Part shown: positions 6,772-14,167 of the stretch, in pieces
How positions within the stretch are numbered: position 1 is the first letter of the stretch
Layout: each line of letters begins with the position of its first letter
Source: Archaeoglobaceae archaeon
GTDB lineage: Archaea > Halobacteriota > Archaeoglobi > Archaeoglobales > JdFR-42
Direction: 5' to 3'
Length of the DNA: 17,893 bases
Assembly (NCBI GenBank): GCA_015523685.1
Contig: WAJW01000148.1
Coordinates: 1-17,893 of the forward strand
Notes under the pieces: model-generated
Database searches by the model: none
The model's input: the letters and a program-made list of their open reading frames with translations, nothing else
Told to the model about the DNA's origin: nothing
Translations under genes and position numbers: made by a program

Positions 6772-7568
6772 GCGGAATTGTAAGGGAATATATGCGGGAG
6801 AGCAAACTCCCCCACCTTCTGTGTCCGGGATGCGGACATGGTGCGATCATGAGTGCCCTTGTGAGAGCCATACACGAACTTGGTCTTGAAAAGGACAAAA
6901 CCGTTGTTGTTTCCGGAATCGGATGTGCGGGAAGAAGCTCAAGCTACATGGACTTCAACACCCTCCACACAACCCATGGGAGGGCTCTTGCATTTGCCAC
7001 GGGAATCAAGCTTGCTGATCCTTCCCTGAACGTATTCGTATTCATGGGGGATGGAGACGGTGCTGCAATAGGTGGAAATCACCTACTGCACTCTGCAAGA
7101 AGAAATATTGATATAACTGCCATAATATCCAACAACAGCATATACGGCATGACCGGAGGTCAGTATTCCCCGACCACTCCGGAAGGATTCCTTGCATCAA
7201 CATCACCATATGGAAATCCAGAACCTCCCCTGCAAATTGCAGAGACCGTGGCATCTGCTGGAGCTTCTTATGTAGCAAGATGGAGTGTTTTTCATATAAA
7301 GCAGGTGATCAGATCCATCAAAGAGGGTTTTGAGACGAGGGGATTTTCCCTCATAGAGGTTATATCTCAGTGCCCCACCTATTTTGGAAGGAGAAACAGA
7401 CTCGGCTCTCCCTCGAGAATGATACTCTGGCAGAAAGAGAATTCAGTACCCATCAAAAAGTCCATGGAAATGAGCGAAGAGGAACTTTCAGGAAAATTTG
7501 TTGTCGGAGTTATAGCAAGGAGAGATAGAGAAGAACTCACCAGGAAGATATACTCTCTCCGGGGATGA
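6768..7568 (+). CDS. korB: 2-oxoglutarate:ferredoxin oxidoreductase, beta subunit (TPP-binding)
   Basis: Binds thiamine pyrophosphate and Mg2+. 266 residues. CPGCGHG at 19-25 and GIGCAGRSS precede the TPP/Mg motif GDGDGAAIGGNHLLHSARRN, which ends in the conserved SNNSIYGMTGGQYSPTTPEG. TTG start overlapping the korA stop by four bases, with SD GGAGGGAG at 6757-6764 placed well for this TTG. The lack of cysteine motifs fits the four-subunit layout in which KorD carries the clusters. Followed by korC after four bases. Confidence 0.94.
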   Translation: MSGIVREYMRESKLPHLLCPGCGHGAIMSALVRAIHELGLEKDKTVVVSGIGCAGRSSSYMDFNTLHTTHGRALAFATGIKLADPSLNVFVFMGDGDGAAIGGNHLLHSARRNIDITAIISNNSIYGMTGGQYSPTTPEGFLASTSPYGNPEPPLQIAETVASAGASYVARWSVFHIKQVIRSIKEGFETRGFSLIEVISQCPTYFGRRNRLGSPSRMILWQKENSVPIKKSMEMSEEELSGKFVVGVIARRDREELTRKIYSLRG

Positions 7569-7572
7569 TGAA

Positions 7573-8118
7573 ATGATAGATAGATACGAAATGAGGCTTG
7601 CCGGATCGGGAGGTCAGGGGCTCATACTCGCAGGAGTTATCCTCGCAGAAGCTGCGGTTCTTGACGGTAAAAATGCAGTTCAGAGCCAGTCCTACGGTGC
7701 TGCATCCAGAGGTGGGGCAAGCATGTCGGAGGTTATAATAAGTGATGGAGAGATACTATATCCAAAGGCCCTCAATCCGGATCTGTTTCTTGCAATGACA
7801 CAGCAGGCTTTTGATCATTATTCTGCTGATGTGAAGGATGATGGTCTGATTGTTGTTGATTCGGAACTCGTAAAAGATACGTCAGGTGTCGATTCTGAAG
7901 TGATCGGGATTCCCATAATCCACATTGCCAGGAATCTCGGAAAGGTTATCGTCGCAAACATAGTTGCAATAGGAATAATAACCAGCCTTACAGGTTTGAT
8001 TGATAAAAAAACGGTTGAACAGGCGGTTCTTGCAAGGGTTCCAAAGGGCACGGAAAAGCTTAACAGAAGCGCCCTTAACGCGGGATTTGAAGCTGGAGAT
8101 AAGGAGGTGAATGGATGA
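7573..8118 (+). CDS. korC: 2-oxoglutarate:ferredoxin oxidoreductase, gamma subunit
   Basis: Gamma-domain subunit of the 2-oxoacid oxidoreductase, thought to help bind CoA. 181 residues, normal length. Starts with RLAGSGGQGLILAGVILAEAA (about 8-28), the family signature, followed by QSQSYGAASRGGASMSEVIIS (about 38-58). The end of the gene holds AAGGAGGTGA (8101-8110), which is the SD for sucC, and its stop overlaps the sucC ATG as ATGA. Confidence 0.94.
   Translation: MIDRYEMRLAGSGGQGLILAGVILAEAAVLDGKNAVQSQSYGAASRGGASMSEVIISDGEILYPKALNPDLFLAMTQQAFDHYSADVKDDGLIVVDSELVKDTSGVDSEVIGIPIIHIARNLGKVIVANIVAIGIITSLTGLIDKKTVEQAVLARVPKGTEKLNRSALNAGFEAGDKEVNG
8101..8110 (+). promoter_or_regulatory. Strong SD of sucC inside korC
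   Basis: Reads AAGGAGGTGA, an extended match to the 16S rRNA 3' end, four bases before the sucC ATG at 8115. Placing such a strong site inside korC suggests that sucC translation is set to be at least as high as that of the kor genes. Confidence 0.7.
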
Positions 8119-9239
8119 AGCTTCATGAATTTGAGGCTAAAAAGATCTTCAGGAATGAGGGCATACCCGTCCCTGAGGGAAAGGTTGTTTACTCATCCCG
8201 TGAAGGAGTAAAGTATGCAAAATCCACCGGAAAGAAGCTGGTTGCAAAGGCCCAGGTGAAGGTTGGAGGAAGGGGGAAGGCAGGAGGAATCCTGTTTCCT
8301 GAGAATGAAGAAGAGGTTGGAGATGCCGTTCACAGGCTTCTCAATATGGAAATAAAGGGGGAAAAAGTTGAGGCTGTGCTTCTTGAGGAAAGAATTGAGA
8401 TTGACAGAGAACTCTATCTCGGTTTCACGGTGGACAGAGAGACCAGAACCATCGTCTGCATAGGCAGTTCAATGGGTGGAGTTGATATCGAGAGAGTTGC
8501 GGAGGAACATCCAGACAGGATATCCAGGATCTCCATTGATCCCTTCATTGGATTGCAGGATTTTGCATTACGTGACCTTTTCTTTGATATAGGCCTTTCA
8601 GGCCAGACCCTGTCAAAGGCAGTTTCCATAGCAAAGAGGCTTTACAGAATATTTGTGAAATATGATTCCGAGCTCTGTGAGATTAATCCTCTGGTTCTCA
8701 CCTCGGACGGAAATCTTGTGGCTGCGGATGCGGTTCTGAACATGGACGACAATGCTATATACAGACATCTGGAATTTGAGAGAATTGAGGATTCACTTGA
8801 ATTCAGGGCAAGAAAGGCGGGCTTGAGCTATGTTGAGCTTGATGGGGACATAGGTATAATAGGCAATGGGGCCGGGCTTGTCATGGCCACCCTTGATCTG
8901 GTTCACTTTGAAGGTGGAAAACCCGCGAATTTCTGTGACGTTGGAGGTGGAGCACGATCCGACAGGATAAAGACGGCCCTTGAACTTATCCTTAGCAAGA
9001 ATGTAAGGGCGATCCTGATAAACATATTTGGTGGGATTACGAGGTGCGACGAGGTCGCCAACGGGATTCTGGAGGCGTTTTCACAGCTGGAGATTGATAC
9101 ATCAAAGATACCGATTGTGGTGAGACTTGCAGGAACTAACAGAGAGGAAGGAATGCAAATCCTCTCTTCCATGGACCTGATAATTGTGGATACCATGGAA
9201 TCGGCAGCAAAAAAGGTTGTGGAGGTCGCGAGGGGATAG
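8115..9239 (+). CDS. sucC: Succinyl-CoA ligase (ADP/GDP-forming), beta subunit
   Basis: With SucD, interconverts succinyl-CoA and succinate with ADP or GDP plus phosphate. 374 residues, slightly shorter than bacterial SucC. The N-terminal ATP-grasp domain starts MKLHEFEAKKIFRNEGIPVPEG and has KLVAKAQVKVGGRGKAGG (about 41-58); ATP-grasp metal-site segment CEINPLVLTSDGNLVAADA (about 193-211); C-terminal ligase domain with NFCDVGGGA and INIFGGITRCDEVANGI (about 307-323). The ATG overlaps the korC stop; sucD begins two bases after its TAG. Nucleotide choice (ADP or GDP) cannot be told by eye. Confidence 0.95.
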   Translation: MKLHEFEAKKIFRNEGIPVPEGKVVYSSREGVKYAKSTGKKLVAKAQVKVGGRGKAGGILFPENEEEVGDAVHRLLNMEIKGEKVEAVLLEERIEIDRELYLGFTVDRETRTIVCIGSSMGGVDIERVAEEHPDRISRISIDPFIGLQDFALRDLFFDIGLSGQTLSKAVSIAKRLYRIFVKYDSELCEINPLVLTSDGNLVAADAVLNMDDNAIYRHLEFERIEDSLEFRARKAGLSYVELDGDIGIIGNGAGLVMATLDLVHFEGGKPANFCDVGGGARSDRIKTALELILSKNVRAILINIFGGITRCDEVANGILEAFSQLEIDTSKIPIVVRLAGTNREEGMQILSSMDLIIVDTMESAAKKVVEVARG

Positions 9240-9241
9240 AC

Positions 9242-10108
9242 ATGGCTATACTGATTGATGAAAAAACAAGGGTTATTGTGCAGGGAATAACGGGGAGGGA
9301 AGGAAGTTTCCATACCGCCCAGATGATGGAGTATGGAACGCACATTGTTGCTGGAGTGACACCCGGCAAGGGGGGTAGAGATATACATGGAGTCCCCGTG
9401 TACGATTCCGTGAAAAGGGCACTGGCTGAACATGATGCAAACTGCTCGATAATATTCGTTCCCGCTCCATTTGCCGGAGATGCGATTATGGAGGCTGTTC
9501 ACAACGGAATAGAGCTCGTTGTCTGCATAACCGAGGGCATTCCCGTTCATGATATGCTCAGAACCTACAGGTACGTTAAACAGAACGATGCGACCCTCAT
9601 AGGCCCCAACTGTCCGGGCATAATATCTCCTGAAAAGAGCAAGGTGGGGATAATGCCCGCATATATCTTCAGAAATGGCAATGTGGGAATAGTCTCCAGA
9701 AGTGGAACCCTCACATACCAGATAGTCGATGAACTCACCCGCAGAGATATAGGACAGAGCACGTGCGTGGGTATAGGTGGCGACCCCATCACCGGAACCG
9801 GCTTCATCGAGATGCTCGAGATGTTTGAAAACGACGATGAGACGGATGCTGTTGTGCTTATCGGAGAGATAGGCGGGACGGAAGAGGAAAAGGCTGCAGA
9901 GTACATCAGGAAGGAGATGTCGAAACCCGTTGTGGCCTTCATTGCAGGGATTACAGCACCACCAGAAAAGAGAATGGGACATGCAGGAGCGATCATCCAG
10001 AAGGGGAAGGGAGATGCAAAATCCAAAATAGAGGCACTGAAAAAAGCCGGAATAGAGGTTGGTAAAACTCCCAGTGAAGTTGGAAAACTCGTGAAATCCC
10101 TGATGTAA
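9242..10108 (+). CDS. sucD: Succinyl-CoA ligase, alpha subunit
   Basis: Binds CoA and carries the phosphohistidine intermediate. 288 residues, the standard length. N-terminal CoA-binding Rossmann domain with QGITGREGSFHTAQMMEYGT (about 14-33) and VAGVTPGKGG (about 37-46); GPNCPGIISP (about 120-129); ligase domain with GIGGDPITGT; catalytic H247 in the GHAGAII motif. Last gene of the kor-suc operon, followed by a pyrimidine-rich T-run. No gap or frameshift seen. Confidence 0.96.
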   Translation: MAILIDEKTRVIVQGITGREGSFHTAQMMEYGTHIVAGVTPGKGGRDIHGVPVYDSVKRALAEHDANCSIIFVPAPFAGDAIMEAVHNGIELVVCITEGIPVHDMLRTYRYVKQNDATLIGPNCPGIISPEKSKVGIMPAYIFRNGNVGIVSRSGTLTYQIVDELTRRDIGQSTCVGIGGDPITGTGFIEMLEMFENDDETDAVVLIGEIGGTEEEKAAEYIRKEMSKPVVAFIAGITAPPEKRMGHAGAIIQKGKGDAKSKIEALKKAGIEVGKTPSEVGKLVKSLM

Positions 10109-10110
10109 CC

Positions 10111-10130
10111 GCCCTCTATCCTTTTTATTT
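10111..10130 (+). terminator. Pyrimidine-rich T-run after sucD
   Basis: Three bases past the sucD stop the coding strand is pyrimidine-rich and runs into CTTTTTATTT, the kind of oligo-T site at which archaeal RNA polymerase can stop without a hairpin. A second T7 run at 10183-10189 may act as a back-up just before the next promoter. Confidence 0.4.
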
Positions 10131-10189
10131 ATGCTGTTGAATATGGGCTGTATTCTTCAAACTTTAACGATTGATTGTAGGATTTTTTT

Positions 10190-10202
10190 AAAAAAATATA
10201 AG
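10190..10202 (+). promoter_or_regulatory. Candidate promoter of the DUF6282 gene
   Basis: An A7 run followed by TATAAG, with the TATA centre near 10198. A start site about 26 bases on (near 10224) would give a short leader of about 14 bases that still contains the SD-like GGTGAT at 10227-10232. Confidence 0.5.
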
Positions 10203-10237
10203 TAAAAAGTTGGGATTTCTGGATAGGGTGATAGGTA

Positions 10238-11095
10238 ATGGAGGAAAAGATTAACGAGATTATAAAAGGTGCGTATGACTGCCACATTCACGGTGCTCCG
10301 GACGTAATTCCGAGAAAGCTTGATGTTATAGAGATTGCACAGCAGGCGAAGGATGCGGGAATGGCCGGTATACTCCTCGTATCCCATGTAACAAACACCG
10401 CCGATGAGGCAAAGATTGTCTCAAAAGCGGTTCCCGGAATTGAGGTTTACGGAATACAGGTTTTGAACTACTATACCGGTGGGCTGAATCCTGAAGCGGT
10501 TAAGACAGCCCTCCAGCTTGGAGCCAGAAGGATTGCCATGCCATCCATATCCGCTGCAAATCACTTTGAGCATGAGGGGAAGAATCCCGAAGATGGAATA
10601 ACCGTTCTGGATGAGAAGGGCGAGCTGAAGGAAGAGGTTATGGAGATCATAAACATGGTGGCAGACTGGGAAGGGCCCGTTGCCCTGACAACAGGACATC
10701 TCTACCCTCATGAATCCGAGATATTCGTCACAGAGGCCATAAATGCAGGAGTGAAAAATGTGGTTGTAACCCATCCCGAATGGGGTCTCGTGAACATGTC
10801 CGTTGAACTGCAGAAAAAGCTTAACAGAAAGGGGGCGTACTTTGAGAGATGCCTCTACGCGACCACGGACATGGGTGGCAAGCTGGATCCGAAGGTTATT
10901 GTTGATCAGATAAGAGAAGTGGGAGTTGAGTCCACAATATTCTCCACGGATTTCGGTCAGGTGCCAAATCCAACCCCGGTGGAGGGGATGAGATTCTTCA
11001 TAAAGCTCATGCTCGAGAATGGATTCCCGGAGAAGGATATCAGGGTGATGATAAAGGAAAATCCCGAAAAGGTTTTTGGTTTTGGCAGGGAATAA
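10238..11095 (+). CDS. Amidohydrolase-like protein, DUF6282 type
   Basis: 285 residues; resembles the DUF6282 group of metal-dependent hydrolase-like TIM barrels. Visible metal-site candidates are H16 and H18 in DCHIHGAPD (the HxH after strand 1), H154 in TTGH, H179 in VVTHPEWG and D238 in STDFGQ, the usual amidohydrolase order HxH...H...H...D. No signal peptide or membrane segment, so cytosolic. GGTGAT five bases before the ATG. It stands alone between the kor-suc operon and the DUF167 cluster, with its own TATA-like box, so context gives no substrate. The final segment EKVFGFG resembles the end of other amidohydrolase-2 proteins. Family good, function unknown. Confidence 0.78.
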   Translation: MEEKINEIIKGAYDCHIHGAPDVIPRKLDVIEIAQQAKDAGMAGILLVSHVTNTADEAKIVSKAVPGIEVYGIQVLNYYTGGLNPEAVKTALQLGARRIAMPSISAANHFEHEGKNPEDGITVLDEKGELKEEVMEIINMVADWEGPVALTTGHLYPHESEIFVTEAINAGVKNVVVTHPEWGLVNMSVELQKKLNRKGAYFERCLYATTDMGGKLDPKVIVDQIREVGVESTIFSTDFGQVPNPTPVEGMRFFIKLMLENGFPEKDIRVMIKENPEKVFGFGRE

Positions 11096-11173
11096 CCCTG
11101 CTCATTTTAATTTAATGGAGGTTGATTTTCAGGGCCATCCACCAGAGGGTAAATTGAAGGTTGAAATCAGCGC

Positions 11174-11185
11174 AAACATTTAATA
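11174..11185 (+). promoter_or_regulatory. TATA box giving a probably leaderless DUF167-cluster mRNA
   Basis: AAACATTTAATA, with the TATA-like TTTAATA at 11179-11185 centred 26 bases before the GTG at 11208. This is the usual archaeal TATA-to-start distance, and no SD precedes the GTG, so transcription probably begins at or very near the start codon. Confidence 0.5.
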
Positions 11186-11207
11186 GGCCCATAATGGAAT
11201 CTCATCT

Positions 11208-11501
11208 GTGGAACGAGCGGTTGTGGATAGAGGAGACCACATAGAAGTTAAAATAAAGGTCGTGCCAGGCTCACGTAAATTCCAGTTCCCTTCCGGGTAT
11301 GATGAATGGAGGAATGCCATAATCGTCAGGGTTTCATCTCCTCCTGAAGGAAACAGGGCAAATAGAGAGCTTATTCAGGAACTCAAAAAGATTCTGGATG
11401 CTGATGTTGAAATTCTCTCCGGATTTAAAAATCCTCAAAAAACCATAAGGGTGAACATGAACAGGGATGATTTTATGAGGGTATTGAGAGGGGGCAGATG
11501 A
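11208..11501 (+). CDS. DUF167 / UPF0235 (YggU-like) protein
   Basis: 97-residue protein of the DUF167 family, widely conserved but of unknown role. It shows the family marks IKVVPGSRK (about 16-24), PPEGNRANRELIQELKKIL (about 45-63) and the SGFKNPQKTIRV segment (about 71-82). GTG start without SD, placed 26 bases after a TATA-like box, so the mRNA may be leaderless. The stop overlaps the ATG of the Toprim gene (ATGA), so the two are coupled. First of four overlapping genes. Confidence 0.87.
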   Translation: MERAVVDRGDHIEVKIKVVPGSRKFQFPSGYDEWRNAIIVRVSSPPEGNRANRELIQELKKILDADVEILSGFKNPQKTIRVNMNRDDFMRVLRGGR

Positions 11502-11920
11502 ATCCTGAAGAGAGATTGAAGAGCATCAATTCAATTCTTGATGAACTCAGGGAGAGGGCAGAGGATGGATGGGTCATACTGGTTGAGGGAGAGAGAGACG
11601 TAAAAACCCTCAGGGAATTGAATGTGGACGGGATGATAGTGGCCATAGCCCAGATGAAGGACAGTGACGTGGTGGACAGATATTCCGGGTGCTCAGGAGT
11701 GGTTATAATGACCGACTGGGACAGGAGAGGATCCATTATGGAGAGGAACATGGTTAGAAAGTTTTCATCCTGGGGAATAACACCTGAAACCGGGATAAGG
11801 CGAAGGCTTGGTGGTCTCGTATCCAGAGATATCCAGGGAATAGAGGACCTCAAAAAGCTCATCTTTAATCTTATGAGTGAGATTGACGGGGTGAAGAGAG
11901 AACATGGGCACGAGAGATGA
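11498..11920 (+). CDS. Small Toprim-domain protein (UPF0292-like)
   Basis: 140 residues, essentially a lone Toprim domain: the conserved glutamate is E30 in VEGERDVKTL and the DxD metal pair is D73/D75 in IMTDWDRRG. Toprim domains occur in primases, topoisomerases, OLD nucleases and RNase M5; this stand-alone archaeal form resembles UPF0292 and has no proven function. The N-terminal 25 residues are a charged helix. The ATG overlaps the DUF167 stop, and its last 17 bases overlap the CitG-like gene. Context does not show whether it acts on RNA or DNA. Confidence 0.83.
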   Translation: MNPEERLKSINSILDELRERAEDGWVILVEGERDVKTLRELNVDGMIVAIAQMKDSDVVDRYSGCSGVVIMTDWDRRGSIMERNMVRKFSSWGITPETGIRRRLGGLVSRDIQGIEDLKKLIFNLMSEIDGVKREHGHER

Positions 11921-12737
11921 CATAGCCACCTCAGCATCCCTTGCACTCCTGCTTGAGGTTTCCGCAACGCCAAAATCGGGAAATGTGGACAGAGATCATG
12001 ATTTCAATGATCTTAAATATGAGCATTTTCTCGCCTCTTCTGTTTCAGCATATCGTGTTTTCAGATCCGCCGCAGGTAAAAGGGCTGGAGTTGGAAGGTA
12101 TATCTACAACGCCGTTAAAATCTCCAGGGAGTGGCATGGAGGCGGGAACGTACATTTTGGAGCCTTTTTACTGCTTATACCACTTGTCATGGCTTCAGAT
12201 CCTGGCAAAAACCCGGAAAAAACGGGAAGGGATGCCACCGAAATAGTTAAAAATACAACGGTTCAGGACTCCGTATTTCTCGCCCGTGCATACAGTATGA
12301 TCTCCCCGAGAGTTATGGAGGTGGATGATTTCAGCCTGACGGACAGAAACACTGTTAAAATGCTGAAAGAGGAGAAAATTTCTCTCCACGAATGGATGAA
12401 AATGGCGCCAGATTCAAATCTTATAGCAGGTGAGCTTACGGGGGATTACTCCATCTCTGTAAATGGAGCCAGATTCTTGCTCAAAAATCCCGGTAAGGAA
12501 TCCATAATCGTACTCTACCACAGAATGCTCGCTCAGTATCCTGATCCCCTCATAATATCAAAACATGGATCTGAAACAGCGAAAATGGTTATGGAGATGG
12601 CCGGGAAAGCCATCGAAAGAGGAGAATTTGAGTCTCTCGATAAAGAGCTTGTGAAGAAGGGTATAAATCCGGGGACTGTGGCAGACCTTACCGCCAGCTC
12701 AATATTCCTTGCGCTCATGGGAGGGTACAGGATTTGA
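11904..12737 (+). CDS. CitG-like (triphosphoribosyl-dephospho-CoA synthase family) protein
   Basis: 277 residues, all-helical PF01874-type protein. Family landmarks are LLLEVSATPKSGNVDRDHDF (about 15-34), FLASSVSA (about 42-49) and GGGNVHFGAFLLLIPL (about 79-94), corresponding to the bacterial EV-x-x-x-PKPGLVD and GVNTHKG motifs. Bacterial CitG makes the citrate lyase prosthetic-group precursor from ATP and dephospho-CoA; no citrate lyase genes are in view, so the archaeal role is likely different. Overlaps the Toprim gene by 17 bases and DUF447 by four (TTGA). From memory, CitG-like and DUF447 proteins also turn up with tetrahydromethanopterin genes in methylotrophic bacteria, which points to cofactor synthesis; this is inference. 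Confidence 0.82.
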   Translation: MGTRDDIATSASLALLLEVSATPKSGNVDRDHDFNDLKYEHFLASSVSAYRVFRSAAGKRAGVGRYIYNAVKISREWHGGGNVHFGAFLLLIPLVMASDPGKNPEKTGRDATEIVKNTTVQDSVFLARAYSMISPRVMEVDDFSLTDRNTVKMLKEEKISLHEWMKMAPDSNLIAGELTGDYSISVNGARFLLKNPGKESIIVLYHRMLAQYPDPLIISKHGSETAKMVMEMAGKAIERGEFESLDKELVKKGINPGTVADLTASSIFLALMGGYRI

Positions 12738-13276
12738 AACCTGAGGATTTCGGGATAAGAGATGGCATAAATGAGGTTATAGGGACAACACGGTGGAAAG
12801 AAATAAATTCCGCTCCCATCGGAATAAGAAAAAGAGGAGAGAGAGTCTGGGCTGTTCTTTATCCGGGTTCCCATACATTTGAGAATGTTAAACACACGGG
12901 TATGCTTGTGGCAAACGTGATTCATGACCCGGTTGTGTTCGCAATATCTTCCTTCGATGATCTGAGTGACGATAATTTCCTCTCATTCGATCCTCCCATT
13001 CTCAAAGATACCTCTGCATACGCCATATTTCATGCAGAACTTGAAGGAAATACAGCAAATCTTAAACTGGAAGGGGGAAAGGTTCTCAAAATGGAAGTAA
13101 GAGCCATAAACAGGGGTCTGAATGCCATCATTGAGGCCTGCGTGCATGGTACGAGAGTCCAGAAGGATCCTTCATTGAAAGAGAGGGTGAAATACTACCT
13201 TGCCATTGCAGAAAAGTGCGGAGGGGAGAGAGAGAAGATCGCCACGGAAATAATACGGGACTACCTCAATATATGA
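12734..13276 (+). CDS. DUF447 family protein
   Basis: 180 residues, DUF447-like, a family with a flavin-reductase-type split-barrel fold. It starts GIRDGINEVIGTT, followed by PIGIRKRGERVWAVLYPGSHTFENV (about 28-52), where an archaeal DUF447 shows its most conserved block, and VVFAISSFDDL (about 67-77). TTG start overlapping the CitG-like stop (TTGA). Last of the four-gene cluster, ending five bases short of the convergent RecA-like gene. No catalytic residues are known to me; flavin binding is inferred from the fold. Confidence 0.8.
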   Translation: MKPEDFGIRDGINEVIGTTRWKEINSAPIGIRKRGERVWAVLYPGSHTFENVKHTGMLVANVIHDPVVFAISSFDDLSDDNFLSFDPPILKDTSAYAIFHAELEGNTANLKLEGGKVLKMEVRAINRGLNAIIEACVHGTRVQKDPSLKERVKYYLAIAEKCGGEREKIATEIIRDYLNI

Positions 13277-13281
13277 CCTCA

Positions 13282-13989
13282 TCACCATATCTCAAGCTGG
13301 AGATTTTTATCTGTGGTGACATAATAACTCCTGAGATCCACAAACGGGTCGATTGAATGCCTGACCTCCATTTTTATGCTTTTTTCCTCCCTGTAAAACC
13401 TGAGGGATATGTCAAAGATCTTTCTGAGAAGGGACAGCTCTCCTCCCTCCACATTCTCCGGATAGAAATGAATGACGAGATCACCTATCTCCTGGCCTCT
13501 AACAAGATCAACGCCCATCATGAGGGATTTGAGGCCTTCCACTCCGTAATACTTGATAAAGTAACCCCATCCGAATGCAATTATGGCGGTTCTGCCGGAT
13601 ATTTTCTCACATTCCTTAACAAGTGCTGAGATATAGCTCGATACGGTTTCCACGCTGTCGGTTCCCTCCGGAATGTGGATAATCTTCTTTCCAAACAGCT
13701 TTTCAGAGCTCCCTCCAACTTTCAGAACGTGAATCTCATCGAGATGAGGGAACTCAACATTATACTTCTCTCTCAGGAGTTTTATTGTTTTGAATATCCT
13801 TCTATAGGATATATTGCCATATATAGAGAGGAGGATGGTGAAGCCCTGGGATATCAGAGATGGTATCATGTGTTTGAATAGCAGAGATGGGACGGGTTTC
13901 TCTATGTCGTAGCTGATCATCAGCGTGGTACCGGGCTCAAGCCCGCCTCCAAGTATCTCATCCAGCTTCCTGTGTCCCAGCGATATCAT
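13282..13989 (-). CDS. RecA/KaiC-like protein with degenerate ATP site
   Basis: From the ATG at 13989 it has 235 residues. The opening, SLGHRKLDEILGGGLEPGTTLMISYD (about 3-28), is the usual lead-in to the P-loop of KaiC/RadA-like ATPases, but the P-loop itself is gone: where GxPGxGKT is expected the protein has YDIEKPVPS. The Walker B region is also changed (RTAIIAFGWG in place of a strand ending in Asp). Similar proteins are called HTR-like or GvpD/KaiC-like in archaea. An open frame extends to 14094 (270 residues), but the added 35 residues come from AT-rich, promoter-like sequence; that longer start cannot be excluded. Likely a regulatory or scaffold protein rather than an ATPase. Confidence 0.7.
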   Translation of the reverse strand: MISLGHRKLDEILGGGLEPGTTLMISYDIEKPVPSLLFKHMIPSLISQGFTILLSIYGNISYRRIFKTIKLLREKYNVEFPHLDEIHVLKVGGSSEKLFGKKIIHIPEGTDSVETVSSYISALVKECEKISGRTAIIAFGWGYFIKYYGVEGLKSLMMGVDLVRGQEIGDLVIHFYPENVEGGELSLLRKIFDISLRFYREEKSIKMEVRHSIDPFVDLRSYYVTTDKNLQLEIW

Positions 13990-14003
13990 CCTATTCCATA
14001 ATG

Positions 14004-14013
14004 TTTTATAAAA
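14004..14013 (-). promoter_or_regulatory. AT-rich promoter candidates between glmM and the RecA-like gene
   Basis: TTTTATAAAA, a palindromic TATA-like box about 20 bases before the ATG at 13989. Two other boxes lie upstream on the same strand: CTATTTAAGC near 14017-14026, which would start mRNA some seven bases before that ATG, and CTTATATTTC at 14125-14134, which would fit the longer 14094 start. The whole gap 13990-14167 is AT-rich, and I see no RNA gene in it. Confidence 0.35.
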
Positions 14014-14167
14014 GATGCTTAAATAGATTTCCATAGAGATGGGGCTTAATCGCTTTTTTCTCCATAATTTAATGGTATTTTCTGAAATTTTCATGATCAG
14101 ACCTGAAATTATGCCGTTCCGATTGAAATATAAGATTATGCTTGAAGTGTGTGATCATTGCGGGTCT

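Noticed and set aside
8903..9982. 359-codon open frame on the - strand
   Set aside because: It lies opposite sucC and sucD, whose motifs are intact, and its translation shows no family features or plausible composition.
11115..11183. 22-codon frame MEVDFQGHPPEGKLKVEISANI before the DUF167 gene
   Set aside because: No SD, ends inside the TATA-like box of the next gene, and no family match recognised; too short to support.
14069..14158. 29-codon frame on the - strand after glmM
   Set aside because: No SD, AT-rich, His/Asn/Phe-rich translation; looks like intergenic sequence.
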